DNA of 64,000 nucleotides from an uncultured Oscillibacter sp. (GTDB lineage Bacteria > Bacillota > Clostridia > Oscillospirales > Oscillospiraceae): positions 1 through 64,000 of the forward strand of contig NZ_UQXD01000006.1 of assembly GCF_900544955.1 (NCBI RefSeq), in the 5' to 3' direction. Under the pieces are notes generated by a model. That model worked only from the letters and a program-made list of their open reading frames with translations. It was not told the DNA's origin and searched no databases. Positions within the stretch are counted from its first letter, which is position 1. The number at the start of each line of letters is the position of its first letter. Both the position numbers and the translations under genes were made by a program. Positions 39,238 through 47,370 of the stretch are shown piece by piece.

Positions 39238-41270
39238 ATGTAGTGATCTATGCCCGATATTCCAGCCACAGCCAGACCGAGCAATCCATTGAGGGCCAGC
39301 TTCAGACCTGCTATGAGTTCGCCAAGAACAACGGGCATATCGTGATAGGCGAATACATTGACCGGGCGCAGAGCGGCACCACGGACAGCCGGGCCGAGTT
39401 CCAGCGCATGATTGCCGACAGCGACAAGCACACCTTTGAGGGCGTTTTGGTCTATCAGCTTGACCGCTTCGCCCGGAACCGCTACGACAGTGCCATCAAC
39501 AAGGCCAAGCTGAAAAAGAACGGTGTCCGGGTCATCTCCGCAAGGGAGAATATCAGCGATGACGCAAGCGGCATTTTGGTGGAGGGTGTGTTGGAAAGCA
39601 TGGCCGAATACTACTCCGCCGAGCTGTCCCAGAAGATACGGCGGGGCATGGACATTAACGCCGAGAAGTGTTTGAGCAACGGGAGCAACCCCGGACTGGG
39701 CTACCGGGTGGACGAGGAACGCCGCTTTCATGTTGACCCGGAGGGAGCGCCCATCGTCCGGGAGATTTTTGAGATGTACGCCAGCGGAAAGACCGTGGCG
39801 GAAATCACCAAGTATCTCAACGCCAAGCAAGTCAAGACCTCGCAAGGCAAGGAGTTCAACAAGAACAGCTTGCACCGCCTTTTGCGGAACAAACGGTACA
39901 TCGGTTATTATATCTACAAGGACACCGAAACGCCAGGAGGTATGCCCCGCATTATTGAGGACGAGCTTTTTGAGCGGGTACAGCATATCCTCGACCGCAA
40001 CAAAAAAGCCCCCGCCCGTTCGAGGGGGCGGGAGGAATACCTGTTGACAACAAAGCTGTTTTGCGGCTACTGCCGGGAGATGATGACAGGCTACGGCGGC
40101 ACCGGGAAATCCGGGACGGCCTACCGCTATTACGCCTGCAAGAACGCCAAGAAAAAGACCTGCCGGAAGAAGGTGGTCAACAAGCAGAAAATCGAGGACA
40201 GAGTGGTTTTGGAGTGCCGCAAGCTGTTGACCGACAGCAACATTGAGAAAATCGCCCGCTCCGTTGCAACCGCTTGCGAGGCCGACTATGACACTTCCGC
40301 CATCAAACGCATTAAGGCAGCGATACAGGAGGCGGACAACGCCATAGAAAACCTCTGGAAAGCCTTGGAGCGTGGACAGGCGGTGGATATGATTACCGAA
40401 CGCATAGAGAAGCGCAAGAAGGAAAAGGACGAGTTACAAGGCCAGCTTGCCGTTGAGATGGGAAAGCAAGTCACCTTCACTGCCCCGCAAATCAAAGCGT
40501 TCCTCTATTCGCTGAAACGGGGCAACATCAACGACGAGAACAACCGCCGGGGACTGGTCAATATCTTCCTCCGGGCCATCTATCTCTATGACGATAAAAT
40601 GACGCTGATACTCAACGGCGGCGACAGGCCCATTACGCTTGACGATGTTCTGCTGGACGAGGTGGAGGGCTATTTTGCGGGCGCAGTATCAGGCCATGCG
40701 GGGTGTTCGCCGTTGGTTGCGGACGCTCCACCAGCTCAGAAACACCCCTTATGGCACGGGTCCCCGCCTTCGGCGAGGTCCCTTAGCCGGACGGGGTGTT
40801 TCTTCGCTTTCGGGACGGACCCGCTCTGCTGGGCTCCGCCCCGAAAGGGACGGGGATGTAGAAGCCTTTTTTGGATTCTGTACCGCCCCGCCGTGGTTCC
40901 TTTTCACAGATATCAACTTTTTTGTCCTGCGGAGGCGCAAAAAATCCCTTGGAGTCTGAATGACTCCAAGGGATTTTCTTATACCCGGGTACGCAACTCC
41001 TGCCCAGGCCAAACCGCTCCCTCCGCATTTTTGGCCCGCTGCCGGGCGGAACACAACAAAACACGGCGGTACCGGACCGGTACCGCCGTGTCCTGTTGGC
41101 AAAAGCGCCCGAGCAGCCCGCGGACATGCCGGACTCAGTGCAGCGTAGGGGTGAGCACCTCCGGCGGAATCAGCTTTCTGGGGCAGCCCAGCTGCTCCGA
41201 GATGCGGACCGCAGCCTCTTTCAGCAGCGGAACATTGCTGGATAGGTACTCCGGGCTGAAGCGGGTGTAG
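39234..41270 (+). CDS. Large serine recombinase of the element
   Basis: 678 codons. Resolvase domain (residues 3-150) with catalytic Ser10 in YARYSSHSQTEQS and YQLDRFARNRYDSA; recombinase domain (about 155-260, NPGLGYRVDEERR...GKTVAEITKYLN); zinc ribbon (about 275-325, LFCGYC...CRKKVVNKQ); coiled coil (about 350-420). Family-like sequence ends near residue 497 at GCSPLVADAPP; the remaining ~180 residues look random and extend across two terminators into the antisense of iclR, so the functional protein may be shorter or the ORF may have been fused by integration. Confidence 0.85.
   Translation: MNVVIYARYSSHSQTEQSIEGQLQTCYEFAKNNGHIVIGEYIDRAQSGTTDSRAEFQRMIADSDKHTFEGVLVYQLDRFARNRYDSAINKAKLKKNGVRVISARENISDDASGILVEGVLESMAEYYSAELSQKIRRGMDINAEKCLSNGSNPGLGYRVDEERRFHVDPEGAPIVREIFEMYASGKTVAEITKYLNAKQVKTSQGKEFNKNSLHRLLRNKRYIGYYIYKDTETPGGMPRIIEDELFERVQHILDRNKKAPARSRGREEYLLTTKLFCGYCREMMTGYGGTGKSGTAYRYYACKNAKKKTCRKKVVNKQKIEDRVVLECRKLLTDSNIEKIARSVATACEADYDTSAIKRIKAAIQEADNAIENLWKALERGQAVDMITERIEKRKKEKDELQGQLAVEMGKQVTFTAPQIKAFLYSLKRGNINDENNRRGLVNIFLRAIYLYDDKMTLILNGGDRPITLDDVLLDEVEGYFAGAVSGHAGCSPLVADAPPAQKHPLWHGSPPSARSLSRTGCFFAFGTDPLCWAPPRKGRGCRSLFWILYRPAVVPFHRYQLFCPAEAQKIPWSLNDSKGFSYTRVRNSCPGQTAPSAFLARCRAEHNKTRRYRTGTAVSCWQKRPSSPRTCRTQCSVGVSTSGGISFLGQPSCSEMRTAASFSSGTLLDRYSGLKRV
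40739..40940. other. Right flank of the element
   Basis: Overlaps the read-through part of the recombinase frame. AAACACCCC (40739-) pairs with GGGGTGTTT (to about 40801), and CGGGTCCCCGCCTTCGGCGAGGTCCC forms an inner hairpin. Looks non-coding. Confidence 0.5.
40941..40980. terminator. Terminator at the right flank of the element
   Basis: AAAATCCCTTGGAGT/ACTCCAAGGGATTTT stem (40941-40955 with 40962-40976) with T/A runs on both sides. Confidence 0.85.
41061..41092 (-). terminator. Terminator of the catabolic cluster
   Basis: ACACGGCGGTACCGG palindrome with its complement, followed on the minus strand by TTTTGTTGTG, 43 bp after the IclR stop. Confidence 0.8.
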
Positions 41271-41923
41271 GGGAAGGAGATGCACAGCGCCGCGCAGGAC
41301 CGCCCCTTTCCGTCGAAAACGGGGACCGCGACGCCGGCCAGCTCCGTGTGGATCTCCTGGCACTCCGTGGAGTACCCCTGCCTGCGGATATCGTCCAGCT
41401 GCCGGGAGAGCTGGGCATAGCTGGCCTGGGTGTGGGCGGTGGGCCGCTCCAGCGGAATGCCGGTGTACAGCTTGTCAATCTCCGCCCGGGGCTGATAGGC
41501 CAGCAAAACCTTGCCGCTGGCGGTGCAGTGGGCGAAGGCGTGGATGCCGATGGCCATGGCGAAGGTCATGTTGTTGGGGGCCACCACCTTGGAGATATAC
41601 GTGCTGTACCGGCCGGTGAGAACGGTGAGCTGCACCGTGTCGGTCACCTGCTCGTAGAGCGCCTGCATGAAGGGGGTGGCGATCTGCCGCAGGTCCAGCC
41701 GGCTCTCATAGATGGTGCCGAGCTCAAACAGGGCGATCCCCAGGCTGTAGTCGTGGGTTTTGGGGTCCTTGGCGAGGAAGTTCTCCTCGCAGAGCGACTG
41801 CACCAGCCCGAATGCCGTGGTCTTGGGCAGGCCCACCCGCTGGGCGATTTGGGAGAGGCCCAGGCGGGGCGTGTCGCGGAACAGGTTGAGGATCTGAACG
41901 GCTCTGGAAATACTTTGAATCAT
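41135..41923 (-). CDS. IclR-family transcriptional regulator (distal)
   Basis: 262 residues. N-terminal winged helix (SRAVQILNLFRDTPRLGLSQIAQRVGLPKTTAFGLVQSL, 5-43) and C-terminal effector domain (VQLTVLTGRYSTYISKVVAP..., FAHCTASGKVLLAY, with Cys in CAALCISFPY). IclR regulators control catabolic genes in response to aromatic or carboxylic acids. It is the last gene on this strand of the catabolic cluster, which therefore ends with one IclR gene and starts behind another. Confidence 0.9.
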   Translation of the reverse strand: MIQSISRAVQILNLFRDTPRLGLSQIAQRVGLPKTTAFGLVQSLCEENFLAKDPKTHDYSLGIALFELGTIYESRLDLRQIATPFMQALYEQVTDTVQLTVLTGRYSTYISKVVAPNNMTFAMAIGIHAFAHCTASGKVLLAYQPRAEIDKLYTGIPLERPTAHTQASYAQLSRQLDDIRRQGYSTECQEIHTELAGVAVPVFDGKGRSCAALCISFPYTRFSPEYLSSNVPLLKEAAVRISEQLGCPRKLIPPEVLTPTLH

Positions 41924-41956
41924 GTGCGGACTCGCTTTCTGTACGTGCCCTTCGCG

Positions 41957-42934
41957 TCAGAGACACTTTTCCAGCACGGTTTGATACAGCGGTGCGATGG
42001 TGTTCATCACCGCCTGGCTCTGGGCCAGCAGGGCGTCGTGGGCGGCGCGGTCCTGCGCCTCCCAGATGGTCCGGATGCTGTTGAACTCGATGGCGAATCG
42101 GTGGGTGGGAGGATTTTCAAAGGTCCGGGTCTCGCCGCGGATGACCGCCAGGGCCTTTGCGCAGGTGTTGGGCGGCGTCGTCAGCTGGAGGTAGCCGTAC
42201 TCGCCCTGGAGGAACATGCCGCAGGGGCCGGCGCTGTCCTTTGCGGCGTAGCAGGCCATGGTGAAGTCCGGATACTGCAAAACGGCCAGGCCGCTGGTGT
42301 CGATGCCGTTCCAGCCCCGGTTGGGGTAGTATACGGCGCCGTCGGGGGCGCCCAGAAGGCCGATGGCGAGGTGCAGGTTGTAGACGTTCATATCCAACAG
42401 GCAGCCGCCCGCCAGCTTGGGGTCGAAGGTGGTGCTGAGGGCCAGGCGCTTGCGGTAGGGCGCGTATCGGGGCGGCATCATGGAAAACTGCATGTTGCCG
42501 CCCCGCAGGGGCCCCAGCTGCGGAACGAGCTCCCGCATGAAGCGGAAGCAGGGACTGTGCAGTGTGGTGATGGCCTCAAACAGCCAGACGTTCTTCTCCT
42601 GCGCCAGGCGGATCAGCTCGGCGCACTGCTCGGCGGTGATGGTAAAGGGCTTTTCCATGATGACGCCCCGGCCCGCCTGCACCGCCCGCAGGGCGTCGGG
42701 ATAGTGCATGGAGTTCACGGTGCCGTCATAGAGGAGGTCGAAGTCGGCCTCCGCCAAAAACTTGTCGTAGTCGGTGTAGACCGCGGGAATGTGATACTGC
42801 TGGCTCCAGGCCCGGGCCTTCGCCTCGCTCTGAGGGCGGCAGCAGATGGCGCTGACCTCGATGTTCTCCATCTCCGGAAGGGCCGCCCAGAACACGTCGA
42901 TGATGCGGCTGGTGCTTACAATCCCGATTTTCAT
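41957..42934 (-). CDS. Gfo/Idh/MocA-family oxidoreductase
   Basis: 325 residues. N-terminal Rossmann fold (MKIGIVSTSRIIDVFWAAL) and conserved EKPFTITAEQCAELIRLA with the catalytic Lys of the family, then the C-terminal alpha/beta domain. Members oxidise or reduce hydroxyls of sugars, inositols or related cyclic compounds with NAD(P). Here it follows CoA-dependent genes, so its substrate may be a ring or hydroxy acid before activation; not determined. Confidence 0.88.
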   Translation of the reverse strand: MKIGIVSTSRIIDVFWAALPEMENIEVSAICCRPQSEAKARAWSQQYHIPAVYTDYDKFLAEADFDLLYDGTVNSMHYPDALRAVQAGRGVIMEKPFTITAEQCAELIRLAQEKNVWLFEAITTLHSPCFRFMRELVPQLGPLRGGNMQFSMMPPRYAPYRKRLALSTTFDPKLAGGCLLDMNVYNLHLAIGLLGAPDGAVYYPNRGWNGIDTSGLAVLQYPDFTMACYAAKDSAGPCGMFLQGEYGYLQLTTPPNTCAKALAVIRGETRTFENPPTHRFAIEFNSIRTIWEAQDRAAHDALLAQSQAVMNTIAPLYQTVLEKCL

Positions 42935-43018
42935 ACTATTTTACACACCTTTCCTGCCATTTGCAACCGGCAGCAGCCCTCCCGATGCGCGGATGCGGAA
43001 AGTCTGCTGCCGGTGCCG

Positions 43019-43807
43019 TTATTCGAAGTTGGGGGGGCGCTTTTCAATGAAGGAGTGGATGCCCTCCGTGCCCTCGGGGGTCCGGAACAGCTCCTCGGCA
43101 TAGATCATGCTGCGGTAGAAGCTGTCCTCGCTGCTCTTGTTCCAGGTCTCCCGCACGCTCTGCTTCACCACGCGGACGGAGGGAACCGGGCGGGAGGCGA
43201 TCTTCTCCGCCCAGCGGATTGCCTCCTCCAGGACGGTGCCGGCGGGGCACAGGCGGTTTGCCAGGCCGATGCGGTAGCACTCCTGGGCGGAGATGAACTC
43301 GCCGGACAGGGCCAGCTCCATGGTCTTGTTGGGGCCCACCAGCTTTGCGGTGCGGAAGATGCCGCCGCTGGAGGGGAAGAGGCCCAGGTTGATCTCAGGA
43401 TAGGAGACCCGGGAGGTCTCGCTCATCAGGCGGAAGTCGCAGGCCACGGCCAGCTCCAGGCCGCCGCCGCAGGCGGTGCCCTCGACGGCCGCGATGGTGA
43501 TCTGGGGCAGGTACTCCAGCATGTTCAGAACCTGGTTTTCCCGGAACAGCTTCTTTTGCAGGGGATCGTCCAGCAGACCCGGATACTGCTTGACATCGGA
43601 GCCGGCGCCGAACATCTTCAGGGAGGAGCTGCAAAGCACCACGCAGCGGATGTCGTCGTCGCTGGCAACAGAGCGGAGGGTGTCGTACATCTTGCCGAAC
43701 ATCTCAATGCTCATGGCATTGACAGGGGGGCGGTCCAGCGTGATTTTCAGGACATGGTGCTCCAGTTTCTCCACAAGGATACGGCCGTCGGCGGATTCGT
43801 TCGTCAT
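43019..43807 (-). CDS. Enoyl-CoA hydratase/isomerase (crotonase) family
   Basis: 262 residues. Oxyanion-hole loops are present: CSSSLKMFGAGSDVKQY and AVEGTACGGGLELAVACDFRL, followed by SYPEINLGLFPSSGGIFR with a glutamate where hydratases keep one catalytic acid. The second acid position is not convincing, so an isomerase, decarboxylase or dehydratase is also possible. ATG lies 1 bp after the flavoprotein stop. Confidence 0.9.
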   Translation of the reverse strand: MTNESADGRILVEKLEHHVLKITLDRPPVNAMSIEMFGKMYDTLRSVASDDDIRCVVLCSSSLKMFGAGSDVKQYPGLLDDPLQKKLFRENQVLNMLEYLPQITIAAVEGTACGGGLELAVACDFRLMSETSRVSYPEINLGLFPSSGGIFRTAKLVGPNKTMELALSGEFISAQECYRIGLANRLCPAGTVLEEAIRWAEKIASRPVPSVRVVKQSVRETWNKSSEDSFYRSMIYAEELFRTPEGTEGIHSFIEKRPPNFE

Positions 43808-43808
43808 T

Positions 43809-45482
43809 TCAAAAACCCCTTTCCATCGTCTCTTTGGAAATCTGCGGATAGTCGCTGCGGTAGTGGCTGCCCCGGCTCTCCCGGCGCTCCAGCGCCGCGG
43901 AGGCCACCAGGCGGGCGGTGGTCAGCATGTTTTTCAGCCGCAGGGCGGCCTCCAGCCTGGCGGCGCTGAAATCGCAGGTGTTCCGGCCCAGCTGGGCGTC
44001 CAGCGTGTCGATGGTGTGCAGGCACTCCGTGAGGCCCGCCTCGTCCCGGACCACCATCAGCGTTTTGTCGCAGGTGCGGCGGAGGGTGCGGATCATCTCG
44101 CCGGTCTCCTCCTCCGCATACATGCCGAGCCCCGCGAGGAACGCCTCCTCCTGCTCGTACAGGGACGGCGCCGCCTCGACCAGGGCGGTCTTCTTGGCGG
44201 CCTCCGCCGCCGCCAGGCCGGCCCGGCGGCCGAAGACCTGGCAGGTGACCATCATGTTTCCACCCAGCCGGTCCGCGCCGTGGGGGCCGGAGGCCACCTC
44301 CCCGGCGGCGTAGAGCCCGGGCAGGGAGCTGAGGGCGTTCTCGTCGATCTTCACGCCGCCGTTGACCGCGTGGGCAAAGCAGGCGATCTCGATCTTGTCC
44401 TTGTACAGGTCCAGCCCCATCTCCAAAAAGCGCTGGTAGGTGAGGGGCCACATGGGGGCCAGCAGGCTCTCCGGGTCCCGGAACAGCGCCTCGAAATCGG
44501 TGTGGAGGAAGTCCAGGTAGACGTTGCCGCTCTCCGTGGCGCCGCCGCTGCGGATCTCGTTTTCCACGGCGATCTCCACGTATTTGGAGATGTCCCGGGA
44601 GCTGAAGGGGAAGTGCTTGTACTTGGCGGCGACGATCTCCTCTTCGGAGAGGGACGACGGCGCGTATTTGCCGATGAAGGGCTCGTGCCGCCCGTTGGTC
44701 AGGCGGGGCAGGGCCTCCCAGAGCTGGGGGCCCAGCAGGTTCACCTTGGGCTTTGCGAGGCCCAGGCCAATCTGGACGAATTCCATGTTCGTGATCCGGG
44801 CGCCGGCCCGGCTGCCCATGGCGTACCCGTCGCCGCTGATGTCGTCCGGATACATGTTCCGGGTGAAAATGGTGCTTCCGCCGCCCACGGCCAGCACCAC
44901 CGCCTTGGCCAGGAGGGCGTACAGAGTGCCCTCCGCCGTGGCGAAGGCGCCGCAGCACACGCCGTCGCGCACCAGCAGGTTTGTCACCGTCAGGCCGTCC
45001 ATGCAGCGAATGCCGTCGTCCGCCACCCGGCGACCCAGGGCCGCGCAGACCGGTTTGAAGTGGTTTTCCACGATGTGGGAGCGGGGCTTGGTGGAGAAGC
45101 ACCCCTGGTAGCACATGTAGGTGCCGTCGGGGTTTTTGCGGAAGGACATGCCGCACTGCTCCAGGTAGTCCCGGGCTAGTTCGGCCTCCTCCGCCACCAG
45201 CCGCGCCAGGCGCGGGTCCGCCATGCCCAGCGCGGCGTCCATGATGTCGCGGTAGAAGACCTCCGGACTGTCCGTGGGGTCCAGGGCGCCGTCCGGGACG
45301 TTGAACGCCCCCAGCTCCGCGACGCTGTAATAGGTGCCACCGCTCTGGGCGGTGCGCCCCTTCGAGACCAGAAGCACCTCCGCACCGGCCTCCCGGGCGG
45401 CGCACGCCGCCCGGAGGCCCGCGGCGCCGCTGCCGATGACAAGGACCTCCGTCTGGATGCAGGCGCGTTTCATAAGAGCCAT
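43809..45482 (-). CDS. FAD-dependent fumarate reductase/succinate dehydrogenase-like flavoprotein
   Basis: 557 residues. FAD motif VLVIGSGAAGLRAACAAREAGAEVLLVSKG at the N-terminus, capping domain, HAVNGGVKIDENALSSLPGLYAAGEVASGPHGADRLGGN (active-site His/Gly segment), and a C-terminal helical domain ending in RESRGSHYRSDYP, as in SdhA/FrdA/NadB proteins. No signal peptide or haem site; there is no iron-sulphur partner next to it. It would reduce or oxidise an alpha,beta-position of an organic acid or CoA ester. AAGGAGG nine bases before ATG 45482. Confidence 0.88.
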   Translation of the reverse strand: MALMKRACIQTEVLVIGSGAAGLRAACAAREAGAEVLLVSKGRTAQSGGTYYSVAELGAFNVPDGALDPTDSPEVFYRDIMDAALGMADPRLARLVAEEAELARDYLEQCGMSFRKNPDGTYMCYQGCFSTKPRSHIVENHFKPVCAALGRRVADDGIRCMDGLTVTNLLVRDGVCCGAFATAEGTLYALLAKAVVLAVGGGSTIFTRNMYPDDISGDGYAMGSRAGARITNMEFVQIGLGLAKPKVNLLGPQLWEALPRLTNGRHEPFIGKYAPSSLSEEEIVAAKYKHFPFSSRDISKYVEIAVENEIRSGGATESGNVYLDFLHTDFEALFRDPESLLAPMWPLTYQRFLEMGLDLYKDKIEIACFAHAVNGGVKIDENALSSLPGLYAAGEVASGPHGADRLGGNMMVTCQVFGRRAGLAAAEAAKKTALVEAAPSLYEQEEAFLAGLGMYAEEETGEMIRTLRRTCDKTLMVVRDEAGLTECLHTIDTLDAQLGRNTCDFSAARLEAALRLKNMLTTARLVASAALERRESRGSHYRSDYPQISKETMERGF

Positions 45483-45597
45483 TGATATCATCCTCCTTCT
45501 CTTGCGGCGGGGGCGCCGGCCTCCGCCGGCATTCCCCGGGATGGGGCCGACGCCCGGCCGGGAGGCGGGCGCCGCCCCGGGACGGCCTTCGGCGCCG

Positions 45598-46776
45598 TCA
45601 CGGCTCGTTGGTCTTGACGATGCCCTGGGCCACCAGGTCCTGAATCTGCTCCTCCGTATAGCCCAGGCCGGTGAGCAGCTCCCGGGTGCTCTCGCCCAGC
45701 TCCGGCGGGAGCTTGCGCAGGGGCAGGGTCTTGCCGTCGTAGCGCAGGGGGTGGGCCAGGACCTTGACGTGGCCGGCGACGGGGTGGTCCATCTCCAGGA
45801 AGGGCTGGATGTGGTTCACCTGGGGGTCTTTCAGCATGTCCTCGTACTCGTTGACGGGGGCGTACCAGATGCCCTCCTCCTCAAACAGCGCCGTCCACTC
45901 GGCGGTGGTCTTTTGCAGCATCTGCTGGGCGATCATCCGGTCGAAGCGGACCCGGTCGTGGAGCTGGTCGTCCCGGGTGAACTGGTCCACCTCCTCCGGA
46001 TCGAAAATCTTGTGCAGGTTTTCAAAGGAGGTCAGGCTGACCGTCAGGTAGCCGTCCTTGGTCTTGTAGGAGCCGTAGGGCGGCTCGTGATAGCGGGTGG
46101 AGAGGCCGGTGGAGGCCCGCTCGGACAGCTTGCCGCCGTTCAGGTACAGGCCCAGCGGCTCCATCTGGATGTCCAGGGCCGCGTTCAGCAAACTGGCGTC
46201 CACCAGGTGGCCCTTTCCGGTGCGGTCCCGGTCCAGCAGGGCGGCCAGCACGCCCAGGGCGGCCAGGGTGGCGCCGTGCTGGTCCACCAGTGTGCAGCCG
46301 ATGTTGTAGGGCTCCCCGGCGCCGTTCAGGGAGGCCAGGCCGCTGATGCTCTGGGCCAGCAGGTCCTGGCCCGGGCGCTTGAGGTAGGGGCCGTCGGGGC
46401 CGTACCCGGAGCAGGAGCAGTAGATGAGCTTGGGGTTGATGGCGCTGAGCGCCTCGTAGGAGTAGCCCAGCTTGTTCATCACGCCCGGCCGGAAGTTCTC
46501 CACCACCACGTCGGTGGTCTTGACCAGGTCGTAGATGATCTTTCGGGCCTCCTCCGACTTCAGGTTGATGGAGAGGGAGCCCTGGTTGCGGTTGCCCTGG
46601 AGGAAGAACACGCTGACGCCGTTCAGGTAGGCGTCGCAGCCGGACCAGTTGCGCTCATAGGCGCCCTTCAGCGCCTCCACCTTCACCACGTCCGCGCCCA
46701 GGTCCGCCAGAATCTGGGCACAGGAGGGGCCCTGGAGATAGTGGGTGAAGCTCAGTACTTTTACGCCTTCAATCAT
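45598..46776 (-). CDS. Class III (CaiB/BaiF) CoA-transferase
   Basis: 392 residues. Family III CoA-transferase: GVKVLSFTHYLQGPSCAQILADLGADVVKVE at the start, RNQGSLSINLKSEEARKII, and the catalytic Asp in RPGQDLLAQSISGLAS near residue 160. Moves CoA between carboxylic acids (as with carnitine, bile acids, oxalate, phenyllactate), probably activating the imported acid. ATG 46776 fits the family N-terminus; ribosome binding spacing is long. Confidence 0.92.
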   Translation of the reverse strand: MIEGVKVLSFTHYLQGPSCAQILADLGADVVKVEALKGAYERNWSGCDAYLNGVSVFFLQGNRNQGSLSINLKSEEARKIIYDLVKTTDVVVENFRPGVMNKLGYSYEALSAINPKLIYCSCSGYGPDGPYLKRPGQDLLAQSISGLASLNGAGEPYNIGCTLVDQHGATLAALGVLAALLDRDRTGKGHLVDASLLNAALDIQMEPLGLYLNGGKLSERASTGLSTRYHEPPYGSYKTKDGYLTVSLTSFENLHKIFDPEEVDQFTRDDQLHDRVRFDRMIAQQMLQKTTAEWTALFEEEGIWYAPVNEYEDMLKDPQVNHIQPFLEMDHPVAGHVKVLAHPLRYDGKTLPLRKLPPELGESTRELLTGLGYTEEQIQDLVAQGIVKTNEP

Positions 46777-46804
46777 GGTAGTTTCCGTTCCTTTCGTCAA
46801 AACC

Positions 46805-47269
46805 TCAGGTTTTTTCGGATGCGGGGCGATGGGCCCACATCATCAGCGTCTGAATGCCGCTCTGGCAGACGGTGCCGTGCTGGTTGATCAGCTCAAAGTG
46901 GAGCTTCAGAACGCCGCGGTCCGGCTTGCTCTTGCTGGGGCGGATGTCCGCCACCGTCACATGGCAGTAGATGGTGTCGTCGAAGAAGATGGGGGCCTCG
47001 AATTTCCAGTCCTCGATGCCGAGAAAGGCGATGGAGGAGTCCCGCAGCAGGTCGATCTGAAAGAGCAGGCCGTGGGAGATGGACAGCCCCAGCAGGCCGT
47101 GGGTGATGCGCTGGCCGAACTGGCCGCGGGCCATTTTCTCCCGGTCAAAGTGATTGGGATGGAGGTCGCCGGTCATACAGCCGAACACGACCGCATCCGT
47201 CCCGGTAAACGTTCTCGCCGGAGTGTTGAACTCCTGGCCGAGCGTGTATTCGTCCAAGTAAATCGACAT
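46805..47269 (-). CDS. MaoC-family hydratase (paralogue A)
   Basis: 154 residues, hot-dog fold. R-hydratase-like motif FGCMTGDLHPNHFDREKM followed by FGQRITHGLLGLSISHGLL (Asp and His of the MaoC active site). Hydrates or dehydrates acyl-CoA thioesters. It is strongly similar to the 155-residue protein encoded at 63193-63660 (both start MSIYLDEYTLGQEF). First enzyme gene after the TRAP transporter. Confidence 0.9.
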   Translation of the reverse strand: MSIYLDEYTLGQEFNTPARTFTGTDAVVFGCMTGDLHPNHFDREKMARGQFGQRITHGLLGLSISHGLLFQIDLLRDSSIAFLGIEDWKFEAPIFFDDTIYCHVTVADIRPSKSKPDRGVLKLHFELINQHGTVCQSGIQTLMMWAHRPASEKT

Positions 47270-47302
47270 AGCAGCAATCCTTTCACTCGATGTCGTCTTG
47301 GT

Positions 47303-47331
47303 TCACGCCTGCCGCGGCGCGGCAGGCGTGA
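47303..47331. repeat. Perfect hairpin between TRAP and enzyme genes
   Basis: CACGCCTGCCGC/GCGGCAGGCGTG stem with 3-base loop and no T-run. Likely an mRNA-stabilising or processing hairpin in the operon. Confidence 0.5.
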
Positions 47332-47370
47332 ATCCGCGTTACGGACTCGTCCGGAGGGCGGTTTTCCATC

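Larger units (their letters stand above)
35048..40950. mobile_element. Mobilizable element inserted at the tmRNA 3' end
   Basis: Gene content is that of a small integrative mobilizable element: MobV relaxase, sigma-like HTH protein, two cargo genes, XRE regulator and large serine recombinase. The left limit is between the tmRNA end (35047) and the first element terminator (35121). The right limit is between the recombinase core end (about 40730) and the terminator at 40941. CTCCACCA occurs at 35040-35047 and again at 40726-40733, a candidate attachment repeat. Boundaries are inferred. Confidence 0.75.

Noticed and set aside
41735..43969. Long plus-strand frame opposite the IclR, Gfo/Idh and crotonase genes
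   Set aside because: Antisense shadow; the opposite strand has clear family matches.
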